Shown piece by piece: positions 24,301 to 35,591 of a stretch of DNA of 64,000 nucleotides. The DNA comes from Laguncularia racemosa. Its lineage: Eukaryota > Streptophyta > Magnoliopsida > Myrtales > Combretaceae. The stretch lies in NCBI GenBank assembly GCA_037954665.1, contig JBBMOL010000245.1, forward strand, positions 124,001 to 188,000, read 5' to 3'. Made by a program: the position numbers and the translations under genes. The notes beneath the pieces were generated by a model that did no database searches, was not told where the DNA came from, and worked only from the letters and a program-made list of their open reading frames with translations. Each line of letters starts with the position of its first letter. Position 1 is the first letter of the stretch.

Positions 24301-27300
24301 TAAATTTAGCAAGTACCTACACCTCAGCCCTATACTCAACATGGCATAGAAAAACAAGTCATTAAAGCTGAATTTCTTGCATGTTTCCAGATTAAGGAGA
24401 TGAGAATTCCTGTTTCCAACATATGAAGTATAAGCTGAAATTGATTAGAAAGGATCATTAGTAAAAACCTGGAGAGAAGGATTTTGTATTGCCTATACAT
24501 TTCACTTGTATCACAGAAGAGAACCAAACTCAACTAGTTGAATTTGTTATCTAGAAAGGAGTTTTCACTCTATGTTATGTCAGTACTATACCTACACACA
24601 CAAAAAAAGAAAGGAAAAAAAAAAAAGTGGGTCAACATGGTCAAACTGGATCAATTCCATATTCTCAATCCTGCTTTCGTTGGTTGCCTTTTGATCATGC
24701 TTATCCATCCAATTTATCTATGTTTTTTCAGGCGATGACTCTTAAATAGGCTAGGAAGAATTGTTGCCATGACAGGTCAAACAACTGACTTGAAAAGAAA
24801 CCTCCTCACTCCTCAATTGAAAGAAAGTCAACTCTAACTTTAGCATGCCATGGCCCAGAACAGGAAGGCACATTATTTGATCAAAGGAGTCAATGCATAG
24901 TATAAGAGCTTTTCCTCTTAAATAAGGATCTTGGATAGTAGCATTAAGTCAGCACCTAGAAAATTACAGCTTCCCGACATAAGTGGGAAAATCCAAGATT
25001 ACTGTCCTCGCGGATCAAGTAGAGTTTCTTGTTTATCTTAAGATAAATTATATGAAGCACCCCTAAAAACTTTAAAAATTGCAGACCTCCAACTTCTTCA
25101 AAATTGAGCACTTACCCTCCAAAATAAGCATGGGGGACACAATTTTTTATTATGTGGCAGTCAACATATTTTCTTCACTAACATACGATTAAATATTTTT
25201 AATGAAAGGTTTTCCATGTCATTTAACATTGCTTAAATGGCAAACATACGATTAAAGTATTCTATTTCAACTCGCCTACTTGAGTACCCAATGCTTCAAC
25301 ACCAACAGACCTGCAATCCATTAAATCAGTCTGCTCAGAAAGAATTCAGATAGGGGTTTCTTTTTTTTTTGGATAATTCAGATAGGGGTTTTAGTTTACA
25401 CTTTGCCATGGTAATTCTTAGGGCTTTAATTGCTCAGGTGTTTTGAGGTTTTGTTGGAAAATAGAAATTTTACAGTTGAAATTTCAAATCAGTTGTTTCT
25501 TGGCTAGAAGAAGATAAACAATGACGGATCTATATACAAATCCTCAAAATGGTGTAACTTTTTTAATTTTCCTTTTTGTTTCTCAGTTGCTGTTGATGAA
25601 GCATCAAAAGTGTAGCTATCATCAATTTGGTCAATTGAAGTAATGTTGCACAAGGATTGAGATGGATTCTTTGTGCTGTGAGGTGAAGGGTGAGTCAAAT
25701 TTGGCCCATTAGATTTGTCAAACGTTGAAGATAATCGCATCCTCATTTCAATTGGGGTATGTTTACTGTTATCAAAGTCATTATCACCTTGGTTGCTGCT
25801 TCATTGATGTCATTGTTTCCATTATTGTTCAAATTCATTGAGGGAAAAAACTAGTCTTATCCAAAATTCATTGTTATTACAACTCTACTTGGAGTTAGCT
25901 TGTTTTTTGTATTTTTGTTAGTTGTGTTGGTTGCTGGTTTAGCTGTTGTTTAGCTGGTCTATAAATAGGTTTAAGAGTGGTAGTTAGAGGAGTTCAGATA
26001 TTTTGTTAGCATAGTAGAATTCTCTAGAGAGAATTTGGAGAGCTCTAGCTCTGGAGTTGTCAACTCTTGACAGCTATTGTTTCAATTTCCTTAATCAATA
26101 AGAATCCCCCTATTACCCTAATTTCAGTTTAAAGTTTCAATCTTTTACCATTGTCAAACCCTAGGTGTAACAATTGTGCTCTTTCCGTAGCTGTAAGTTG
26201 CTGCAAAATGCGTCAAAGGCCGATACCTAGTTGCTAAAGATCTGTGAAAAAGCAAGTTTGGACATTGCAATTGCAACAGCATTGTGGGTCATTTGAAGAC
26301 AAGGAGTTTCATTTGAGTGTGTGAAAGGTATTGGTTGGCCTCTGCAACAACTTGGTTTTTTTATCATTTTTGTCTATATTCTTATGCATTTTTTTTTTTT
26401 GGATAAGTTAATTTTATTAATATCCAAAGATGTACAACCGTAAGGACAGATAAACTTACATCATAGTCCCAAAGGCAAAGAAAACAATAGAAAGGATAAA
26501 GAAACTACTATAAGAGCATTACAATATCAAAGAGTAAGCTCTAATTTGGTTTACAACAGAACCCCAACTGAAAATAAGATTCCCTAGGCATACATTGTTT
26601 CGCACTCTCCAAATACAATAAACTGTCGCTACAAGTGTGGCACACCTTCTGTGGAAGTCAGGAGAATAGGAGTCAACTGAGGCTAGCAATAGAGATGTAG
26701 CCCCTTGCCAGCTTTTAAAGCGCGTCGGGCAGTGAAGGTAGTCACAAACCGCACTCCAGATTGAGCGGAAATAGCTACAATTGAAGAAGAGATGAGAGTG
26801 GTATTCCTGACCCTATTGACACAAGAAGTAAGTAGTAGTAGAAGTCATGCCCCATGATTCCAACTTGTCTAGTGTGGATAGCTTATGTAACCAAGCTAAT
26901 TATAGGATAAACGAGTATCTAGGGATTGAGTATTTGTTCCAAATCACCTTAGCCCAGGGTAACACCCGGGTTAGGGTGATAAGGAATTCATACCCACTCT
27001 TAGTTGTATATTCACCCGTGGTAGAATTGATCCATCGGAGGCGGTCATTAACTGATGCGTCAGGATGGAGCGAGGTAGGGATCTGAATATTATTCCTTAG
27101 CACACCCTCTGAGATGCACCATTCGTTACCTTCCATGAGGGAACAAAGTTTGGTGGTAAGAGGGAGTCCGGTACTACCCATCTCCCGGGCGCTGAATATC
27201 AAATCCATTGGGCCTATTGGAAGCCAATAGTCTGATCAAAGTGATATAATAAAACCGTTATTTGGATCCCAACGAAAGCAGGAACGGACTAAGCATCTAA

Positions 27301-30300
27301 GTTTCAACAATTTCTTCCAAGTCCAGGAGCATGATGCAGGTGCTTTTTTTGCCCAGAAGCTTCTACCTTTCAAGAATATGGAGTGGACCCATTTAGCCAA
27401 AGGGTTCTCGGACCATCCTTGCATAGATGCCAAATGTGTTTTATCTGGATGGCCTTATTCCATTGGTGTAGGTCCGGTATCCCTAAACCCCCACACTTAA
27501 GTGGTTTATAGACTTCGCTCCATCTCACCTTAGGAAGAAGGAATACATTACTCCAATGGACTTGCACGGAGATGAGGACCGACTTGATCAACTGTAATCT
27601 CCCCGCATAGGAGAGGTATCTGGACGTCCAAGACGTGACCCTAGACAACATTCTCTCAAGCAAGGCATCATAGTCTTCTTTTCGTAGTTTAGTAGAAGAT
27701 AGGGGAACCATAAGGTAACGCACTAGCGGTTTACCTTCCTGGAATTGGGTAAATGATAGAATGGCCTCCTTCTCACCCTTGGAAACATGAGAGAAGAAGA
27801 TATTGCTCTTGCTATTGTTGACCTCCAAGCCCGACATAGAGTGGAACCGCTGAAGCGTCTGCTTGATCAATGATACTGACTAGAGGTTTCCTTTGGAGAA
27901 AATGAGAAGATCATCTGCAAAGCATAAGTGTATTAGTTTCTCATTCTTGCATCTCTAGTGAAGGGTGAATTGGGGGTTCCCCATCAGTCATCTCAACCGA
28001 ATAGATAGGATCTCCATCCCCAATACAAAGAGGTAAGGAGATAACAGATCACCCTGTCTTAACCCCCTCTTACTAGGAAAATAACCCGCTAATTCCCCAT
28101 TGATGTTGATGGAAAACTTTATGGGTGGAAATACACTGCTGTATAAGAGTACATATAAGGGGAGGAAAGTTCATAGCTTGGAGAGTAGCCATCAAGAAAT
28201 CCCAGCTAATCGTATCATACGCCTTTTGTAGGTCCACCTTAAGGGTGCACCGAGGTGAACTTGATTGTACACGATAGCCCGCCATCAATTCTTGAGCAAG
28301 GAAGATGTTGTCAGTGATTCTTCGCTCAGGGATGAAAGCAGCTTGCTCTCTACCAACTAGGGTTGGGAGGACCCTCTTAATACGCTCTGCAATGACTTTA
28401 GAGATGGCCTTATAAATAACGTTGCAATAGGCAATAGGGCAAAATTCTCCTAGTCTTGATGGGTTGGCAATCTTAGGAACCAGGGAGATGATTGATGAGT
28501 TAATCTCCTTGAGTAAGTGTCTAGATGCCGAGAATTCCTTAGATGCTTCCAGAATGTCCTTACCAATAATCCCCCAGGTGTCCTTGAAGAGTGTACCCAT
28601 CAGGCCCTGGTGCTTTTTCATTGGCTTGTGAGAAGAACCCCCATTTAATCTCATCATCTGTAAAGGGAAGAGCTAACTCTATTTGTTGTTGGTTACTCAG
28701 CCTTCAAGTTACCAGGTTACTGAGATCCTCCTATGTAGGGCTAGAAGGAGGACAATCATAGAGTTTCGGGAAGTGCTCCATTGCAAGTACTTTGACCTCT
28801 GCATCCCCAAAAACCTCATTCCCATTGTCTCTGAGTAAACGATGTATGTAGCTACGATTATGCAGGTTTCTCATGGTTTTGTGGAAGAAAGAAGTATTCC
28901 TATCCCCCAGCTTCAACCAATGTGCTATAGATTTCTGTTTGTAAAAACTTTCCTCGGCTCCTCTCAACGGATAATAAGCTTTGTATGCTTCCTTTTCCTC
29001 CTCCATAATGGACGTAATTCCACCCCCATGGACAGCGGCTTGTAGAGATTGTAGTCTAGACTTCGCCATCTCAACCTTGTCAAGGAGGTAGGAAAATTCA
29101 TTCTTGTTTAATAGCCTAAGTTCTTGCTTGAGTAGTCTGAGTTTCCTCACGACTTGGAACATCTTGGACCTTGCAATATCCGTTCTCCATGTGCTACTCA
29201 CAATATCTTTGAAGCTCTTGTGGTCCACCCAAAAGTTGAAAAACTTGAAAGGAATTTTCCTAGTTACCGACGTAACGTCCATACAAGTGATGGCAAGTGA
29301 GTGGTTTAAGAGAGTTGGGGAAACAAACTGTGCATGTGTCCTTGGCAGCAACCGAAGCCATTGTTGATTCACCATGATCCTATCTAACTTGCGTAGTATA
29401 GGGTTATTCTCTTGTCGATTAGACCAAGCGAAAAAGTCCCCCACATAATTCAAATCCTCCAACCCCACGTGTGTAATACAACTTTGTAATTCAACCATCT
29501 CATCCATAAGGTGCATTCTCCCACCCAATTTCTCAGTAGGGGATTTAGTTGTGTTAAAATGCCCAAAAACTATCTATGGTAGGAGGTGAATGGACGATGC
29601 TATATTTTCAATGTTGCACCAAAGGGATCTTCTTTCCCTCCCATTGTTGGAAGCATAGATGAAAGTAGCAAAAAAGGTGAAGTTGGATCTCATGTTTACA
29701 ATTTTGCAATGCATAAATTGGGAATGTTCCGATTCCACGCTAACAATCCACTCTCTAGGCTTCCAAGCCAACCACATACGCTTTCTAGCCACCGCATTAA
29801 TTGTAACTTGCCAATTTACTCCCAATGCATTCTTGATGGATGATTCATTCATCGGATTAACCTTGGTCTCAAGCAAGCCGATACAACTTATCTTGCGCTC
29901 ATTGCAAATCCTTCCAACGTCTGCCACCTTTATGGGATCATTTAAGCCCCTAATATTCCAAGCGGCAATATGCATTGGGTTGGTGTATATGGGCAACTAG
30001 GTGAAGGATTTTCTCCTCTTCCGCACCATCTTCTTGTGCCTACTAAAAGAGGTAGAGCCCTTCGGTATTTTCAGGTTGCTACCCTGATCGTGGTGGAGTT
30101 GGGGGATTAACTTGCAAAGTGGAGTGTTTTCAAATTCATCAACTCCAAGATCATCCTCAATTGGGACCTGGTCGCTGAAGTGGAGAGAAATTGGATTCTT
30201 GGGCTGCTGATTAGGTATACCACTAGCATTTAGGCCGCATCGTCCATCCACTTCCAAGTCATACCCATCTATGATTGTCTCCCTTTGCTGCTATACATCC

Positions 30301-33300
30301 GCAACTGCCCCAGGATCAACAGCATTCTTAGTGTCACCTTCCCTGACACAAATGTCAGCTAGCTTGGCCTTAGGGACCAAAGGGGGGGACTCCTTAGCAG
30401 CTTCAGGTTCACAGCTAGGCATGTGGCCATGCTGTCCTCCCTCGTTTGCTACAGTTTCAGATGTATGGCTTTGCTTCTTGTTGCCATTTGCATACGTCTT
30501 GTTCCCAGCATTGGATTTCTCCTTCACCCTTCGACCTCCACCCACCGGAACCCACTGTCCCTCACTTCTCTTAGTGCCTTGACCGCTGGACTCGGTTGGT
30601 GAAGTCCCTATATTGGTAGGATGGCACACATGACCAAAAACTTTGCATTCCCCACATCTTAAAGGGAGTCCCTGATATTGAACCATGACTTTGGATATGG
30701 ACCCATCAAAACTCTCAACTTCAACTTGGGAAACCAATTCCTCTCTCACGTCCAGCTCTATCAGCACTCCGCATGGTTAGCCCTCTTTCTAGCAGCCGTT
30801 AGTGCATTAGCCTTAAGGGGGACTCCAATGCCACTCGCTATGTAGCTGATGCCATCATCATTCAGGTATTCACAAGGAACACGGTGGAGGAAAGTCCAAA
30901 CGGGGACATTAGTGGGCTGAGGCTTTTCAAGGGCCATGCCGCGTCTCCACTTTTGAAGGATTAGATATCTTTGTGCAAAATACCATGTCTTTTCTAGTAG
31001 AGGAGTGAGGTCTGTTCCATGAGAGAAACGGAAGTAAAAGTACCATTCTTTACTTCCCAAGACTTCAAGGATTTCATAATCCTTCCATAGACGAAAGGCC
31101 ATGTCATAAACAAGTTGAAACGACAGCCTGCGTCCAAGGAAAAATCCAACAAGTGTGGAAGACCAATAATCAGCTCCGGCCACCTCAACCGCATGGGGGA
31201 TCTTCACCCGTGGCACCAATCCCTTCTGGTCCGGTGGATGATACCTCAAGTTTAAGTTGAGGTCGTCCACATCGGTCGCGCTACATGCATGGGCATAGGA
31301 TTTCCTTTCCCTTGGGCCACCGGAGGATGTATCAGTTGGAGAAGATGGTGTTGAGTGGTGGTTTCCGGTTCCATGGTTTTTTTCCAACCGGTTGGGTAAT
31401 TCCAAAGTGGAATTACCAAAGGAGGAAAGGACTTGGGAATGGTGCAAAGGGGGTGGGGCACGAAAGCTAGCTTTGGAACTGTCATGCGGCTGATGACAGT
31501 GACCAAAAGGCATTCCATCAGGGGCACGAGGATCAAGGCTTCCCATTTTGGTTAAGTCAACTTTAACTTTTCCCCTAGAGTGAAAAGCTTCCCCTACTTT
31601 TTCCTTATCTGGAAGAGTGGTATTTCCAGCATATGGAGGCGTGCCTAGGGGAGCTACAGCTGGTTTTCCGATACTAAGAGTAGGGAAATGTGCCCCTAAC
31701 AAACTCCGGCCACCAGTAGGCGACCTACACGATGATTCTTGAAGCTGGCTGCCATCCAAATCCATCAGCGGCAGTAGCACACAGGTCAAAGAAGGGAGGG
31801 GGAGAGTGTGTGTGTTTTAGGCCTAAAAGAAGTGGTCTTTTAGGTGGGGGTGTGGAAGAGTGTAAGAGAGAGGTGGGAGCATTTTCTCTCACATGGGGTA
31901 TGACAGTCTTGAGCATCAATTACTTCTTATGCATTTCTATAAGAAGATGTGGCAAATATTTTATTCAAAAAAATTTCCAGGTCAGCAAAGAAAATACATC
32001 ATCTGCCACACAATTAAAAATTATGGGCCACATGTCTATCTCGAGGGGATAAGGGCTTAATTTTAAAAAAGTTGAGGCTCCATGCAATTTTGAAAGTTTT
32101 CAAGGATGGTCCATGCAATTTACCCTTTATTTTTTGTCAACAAAAAAACAAAGGAGCATGTTTGTAAGAATGGTCAATGTCACAGTACATCGCATATTTA
32201 AGTCATTCACTTCATTGCCTAACCACCTTTAGCTTGCTAAGCATTACCGAGCACAGAAACTACCTAAGGAGCCATACATGTAAATATCCTGAAAGCAAGC
32301 ATAAACCATGCACATACCTCAAACGCTCCTGTGTCCTATTCTTCCAGTACTCTGCAGTCACATGTGAATCGATCATAGCTCCAGCAACTAGTGGGAGGTG
32401 CTTCACATAATCCAATTTAAAATAGTGCCCTCGCATTTCATGAATCCACCACAAGACCTTTGGAAGAACTTGAGAAATTTTCTCCTTCACAACAGCATCC
32501 AGCCATTTCCCAGCAACTGCAGTGTTTAGTACAACCAAATCAGCTTTGAGGGCTGTATTTACAGCCTCTTCACCCTTTGCAGGGATAACCTGATATAAAT
32601 ATATTCATTCTAATGAGAATACAGTTCAAAAGAAAAAAAGGAATGGAGTAAAACTCTCAAAAGCAGGAACACCACATTCATTTATTGTCAGATGGACAGA
32701 TTCAGCCAATGCCAATGCCTAGAGGAAACAGTACAAAATAGAATACACATGAAAATTGCCTCAAATTAGGTCTCGATATGTCAGCATAGGCAAGAATGTC
32801 CTAAGATTATTGATCAAGGTATATGGATAAATATGATGGTTGGAGAACCCTAAGAAACCAACATATGGGAATTAAATATCATTGAAGAAACCACTAACTG
32901 GATTTAGAACCCAGAAGCCAGCTACCATACTTCATATTCATTTTGTATATGCTAAGACCAATAACATTAAACCACAGATTCAACAATTATTCATGACTGG
33001 CATTAGAGATCAATGCTAATCCTTCTATGTCTGAGTTTCCAAATAGTTATATCAGCCAACAGGAGGCATAGAGCTGAACACCCTAGCCAATCAAATTGAC
33101 ATAGATTCTCAGACAACTGAAAACATATTTTGTTCAAGATTTTTGTTGTGTGGAACCCTTCAAGCATGAAACATAAAACCTTATAGGACTTCAAGGCCCT
33201 ATCCGATGATACTAGCTTAATTATTAGCTTTTATAAGTACTTACATTCTTTATGACACTACAAAATCCAGGTAGAAAGTTCATCCTAAAAGGAGCATCAT

Positions 33301-35591
33301 AATGGGGAAAATGACAAGAGAATTAATCCGACATCCTTGATAGATGAGCTGTGCCCCGAATGATATCAGTTGTCAACAAAGCACAACCTAGTCATGAAAC
33401 CAATTTAAGTGAGTTGTTTGTACCAAAATAATTAATCTTGCGAGGACGAGACAATGCAGACGTATAGCTTTGCAATTCTCGAGTCATTTATTAGTTATGT
33501 TTACCATGCAAATTTCCATATAAAAATTTGGAAAATGTCTATTCTCTTACTTTTACCTTTTTTGTTTTCATTATTCTTGTTTTGGTCTTGGCAAATGGGT
33601 TAAAGCCATTGTGCACACTCCATATGCAGAGTTCTTATTTCTATTGAAGGAAAAGAGTACTGTAAATAAGTTAACCAAAAACACCGCTGGAGATGTACAA
33701 GACAAAAACACACAAAAATTTGCTCCGCTTTATATTATATCCAACTTATCATTTGTAAGATGTTTACTCATCTTCTTTCCTCTTCAAGGTGACAGCCATT
33801 GGTTATGCTAAATGTCAACTGTCATTATAAACAAATTTGAAATTAATTAAAATAAACTACCAAAATTTGGTAATTCATTTCAAAAGAATTTCTTGCTTCT
33901 TTTTATCAATTTAGCAATTGACGCATTTTACATTTTCACTGCATCAATGATGCAAGCATGCATGTTAACTATGTCAAGAATACTCAAGCAAACAAGAGGA
34001 AATAGATAAAATCATTTCTACATGCAAGACGGCTAATCAAAATACTGCATATATTAGTAAAGATAAGCTGGGGAAAGCTTTTGAAAAAACAGGGAAAAAA
34101 AATACACAAAGCATGCGAAGACTATTAAACCCTAACAAGAGAATGCCCTAAAGTAACCTGTCCTTATAAATGGGAAAAAGAAAATCTGCACTATTAAAAA
34201 GTAGTCCATATGCCTACAAATAGCTGCCAACTACAGAATTAATCAATCAATAAGCAAGTCAAGTAATCACAAAATCACTGCCAAATGAAGACAGGTCAGC
34301 TATGCAGCCCCCTGAAATTCACAGAGGCTAAATATGAAACGACAATAAGAACCATGACTTGGCTATCTGCTCGAATTACTTACTGTTGTGAAATTACCTG
34401 GACTCCTCGGTTCAACATCTTGTGCTCCAGACTATATATGACTTCATCTTCTTCAGAAGGCTTCTGCATTGTCATCCAACAAACTTTTGCACCAACACCC
34501 CTTAGAAGGAAAGCAAGTTCCATAAGCAACAATGGCCCACCTGAAAATATGGGATAGCATCAAAATAGGTAACAACATAAGAAGGTAAAAGGATGGTAAA
34601 CCAGAGCATCTGTATTCTCGCGGACAGTTGGATGGAAGATAGTGTAAACAAGGAGAAGTTTCTATTAACTTCAACTGATTCAGGGGCATAGAAGGTCAAG
34701 ATTCCATACATATATTATGTGTATGTAACTAACAAATTGAAGCAATGAAAGTGCACATCATATTTCACAGAAAATCATGCTAAGGCCACCATTTCAATTC
34801 AAGGTATTTACTATACAAAGTCACAATCAGAATCTTGCAATGAAGTAGCACTACCTTAACATTATATTCAACTTTTAACCCTAAAATAGATGAAAATGAA
34901 TATACCATAACATCGAACATGAAGACAAATAGGAAAATAGATCTCACAAGTTTGCTCTACTACAATAGCACTACGAAGAGCCAACACTATATGTAATATT
35001 CTAGATACTAGATTCTACACAGTCGCTGGAGATTACAATCTGTATCAACCACATTAACGCTAGTAGGATTAAGATAACAGCTAATACTGTAAGTTGGATA
35101 ATTATACACAAAGAAATATAGCTACACTTTAAGCTAGTCAAATGAGGATCATTTTTCATACTTAACGTCGAAGTTGGTCCTTTATTTGACACATTCTTAA
35201 GTTAAAGTACAGGATTTGAGTAAGTGCACCGTTAATTCACCGTCAAATAATTAAAAAGCGATAATGGATACTGTAATAGATGAGTTACGAGCTTACCAGA
35301 GAGAGAAAGCTCATGGGAGACCAACAAAACAAGTTTCGTTTTCATAAAACTGAGCGGACTCGGCGATTTCGCGATTGGCGAGCTTGAGCTCGAAGTTGAA
35401 CTCGATCGAACTCGTGCATCCACGGCAGCGGCGGCGGCATCTTCGATCGGACGATCGCAAGGATCGAATGCGGCTCGAATGATGAAAGCGATCGCGGTGG
35501 TGAGAGAGAGCATTAAGAGGATAGTGAAGATCCATCGCATTTGCAATGGGAAGAGTGAGGTTGATGATGATGAGTGTTGTTGTTTGGCCAT
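21331..35591 (-). CDS. Family-4 (GT-B) glycosyltransferase, membrane-anchored, 7 exons
   Basis: Exons on -: 35591-35297, 34540-34398, 32589-32318, 24207-24053, 23286-23024, 21816-21754 and 21588-21331. All junctions follow GT-AG and keep frame (split Gly after exon 1, split Arg after exon 3, split Ser after exon 4), giving 482 residues. The start is the first ATG in a good leader. Residues about 20-42 (WIFTILLMLSLTTAIAFII) form a single membrane anchor, so a type II Golgi or ER protein is likely. The donor-side domain shows VSRGKGQDLFLRSF and HAVIVGSDMS. The acid-base motif ECFGRITIE (E-x7-E) and the following GTAAGGTTEIV and GLLHPAG blocks mark glycosyltransferase family 4. I recognise it as a conserved plant single- or low-copy family, but substrate is unknown. 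Intron 3 is 8.1 kb because of a LINE insertion. Confidence 0.93.
25343..25391 (-). mobile_element. Probable extremely truncated LINE insertion (about 15 bp)
   Basis: A 17-bp sequence AATTCAGATAGGGGTTT occurs at 25343-25359 and again at 25375-25391. The 15 bases between are a T run plus GGAT. On - this reads ATCC followed by an A run, which equals the last bases of LINE copy 2 (its + start reads T-run, GGATAAG). This fits target-primed reverse transcription that stopped almost at once. A simple slippage duplication is the alternative. Confidence 0.7.
26440..29975 (-). pseudogene. LINE copy 2 ORF2: endonuclease-reverse transcriptase
   Basis: The start is the ATG of MHIAAWNIRGLNDP at 29975, a typical apurinic-like endonuclease N-terminus. 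It is followed by CIGLLETKV and FATFIYASNNGRERRSLW. A break near 29570 precedes LNYVGDFFAWSNR and LRKLDRIMVNQQW (28731-29528). The reverse transcriptase lies at 28657-27370 in pieces: FCPIAYCNVIYKAISKVI, VGREQAAFIPERRITDN, TLKVDLQKAYDTISWDFL and CFADDLLIFS near 27905. Downstream (27208-26700) comes the zinc-binding C-terminal domain, with KVIWNKYSIPRYSFIL followed by a C..G...H..F.C-like block. Several stops and frameshifts make this inactive. Confidence 0.9.
29997..31789 (-). pseudogene. LINE copy 2 ORF1: DUF4283-type protein
   Basis: A 342-codon frame (31789-30761) starts with a proline/serine-rich region. The DUF4283 blocks follow: NLNLRYHPP, STLVGFFLGRRLSFQLVYD, FRLWKDYEILEVLG, FRFSHGTDLTPLLEKTWYFA and PVWTFLHRVPCEYL. 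A frameshift near 30765 moves reading to 30767-30291, with LPLRCGECKVFGHVC and a charged tail. A stop near 30291 is followed by the conserved end (VDEFENTPLCKLIPQLHH), which finishes at 29997, 22 bases before the ORF2 ATG. The upstream ATG may lie above 31789. Confidence 0.87.

Larger units (their letters stand above)
26392..31923 (-). mobile_element. LINE (L1-type) non-LTR retrotransposon, copy 2
   Basis: This 5.5-kb element is on -, the same strand as the host gene. The 13-bp duplication TTCTTATGCATTT flanks it at 26379-26391 and 31924-31936, and the poly-A tail is the T run at 26391-26400. Its 5' end begins just below 31923, and both open reading frames are longer than in copy 1, so it is better preserved. 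ORF1 has one clear frameshift near 30765 and a stop near 30290. ORF2 has scattered stops. It shares domain order and many blocks with copy 1 and belongs to the same family. Confidence 0.95.
24208..32317 (-). other. Giant intron 3 of the glycosyltransferase gene
   Basis: This 8.1-kb intron starts with a consensus GTATGT donor (on -, below 32318) and ends in an ACCAG acceptor before 24207. It contains LINE copy 2 (26392-31923), a probable micro-LINE insertion (25343-25391) and unremarkable AT-rich sequence. Without the LINE it would be about 2.6 kb. The open frames inside it other than the LINE are noise. Confidence 0.9.

Noticed and set aside
29586..30582. Open frames on + (up to 113 codons)
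   Set aside because: Antisense to LINE copy 2 ORF1 and ORF2.
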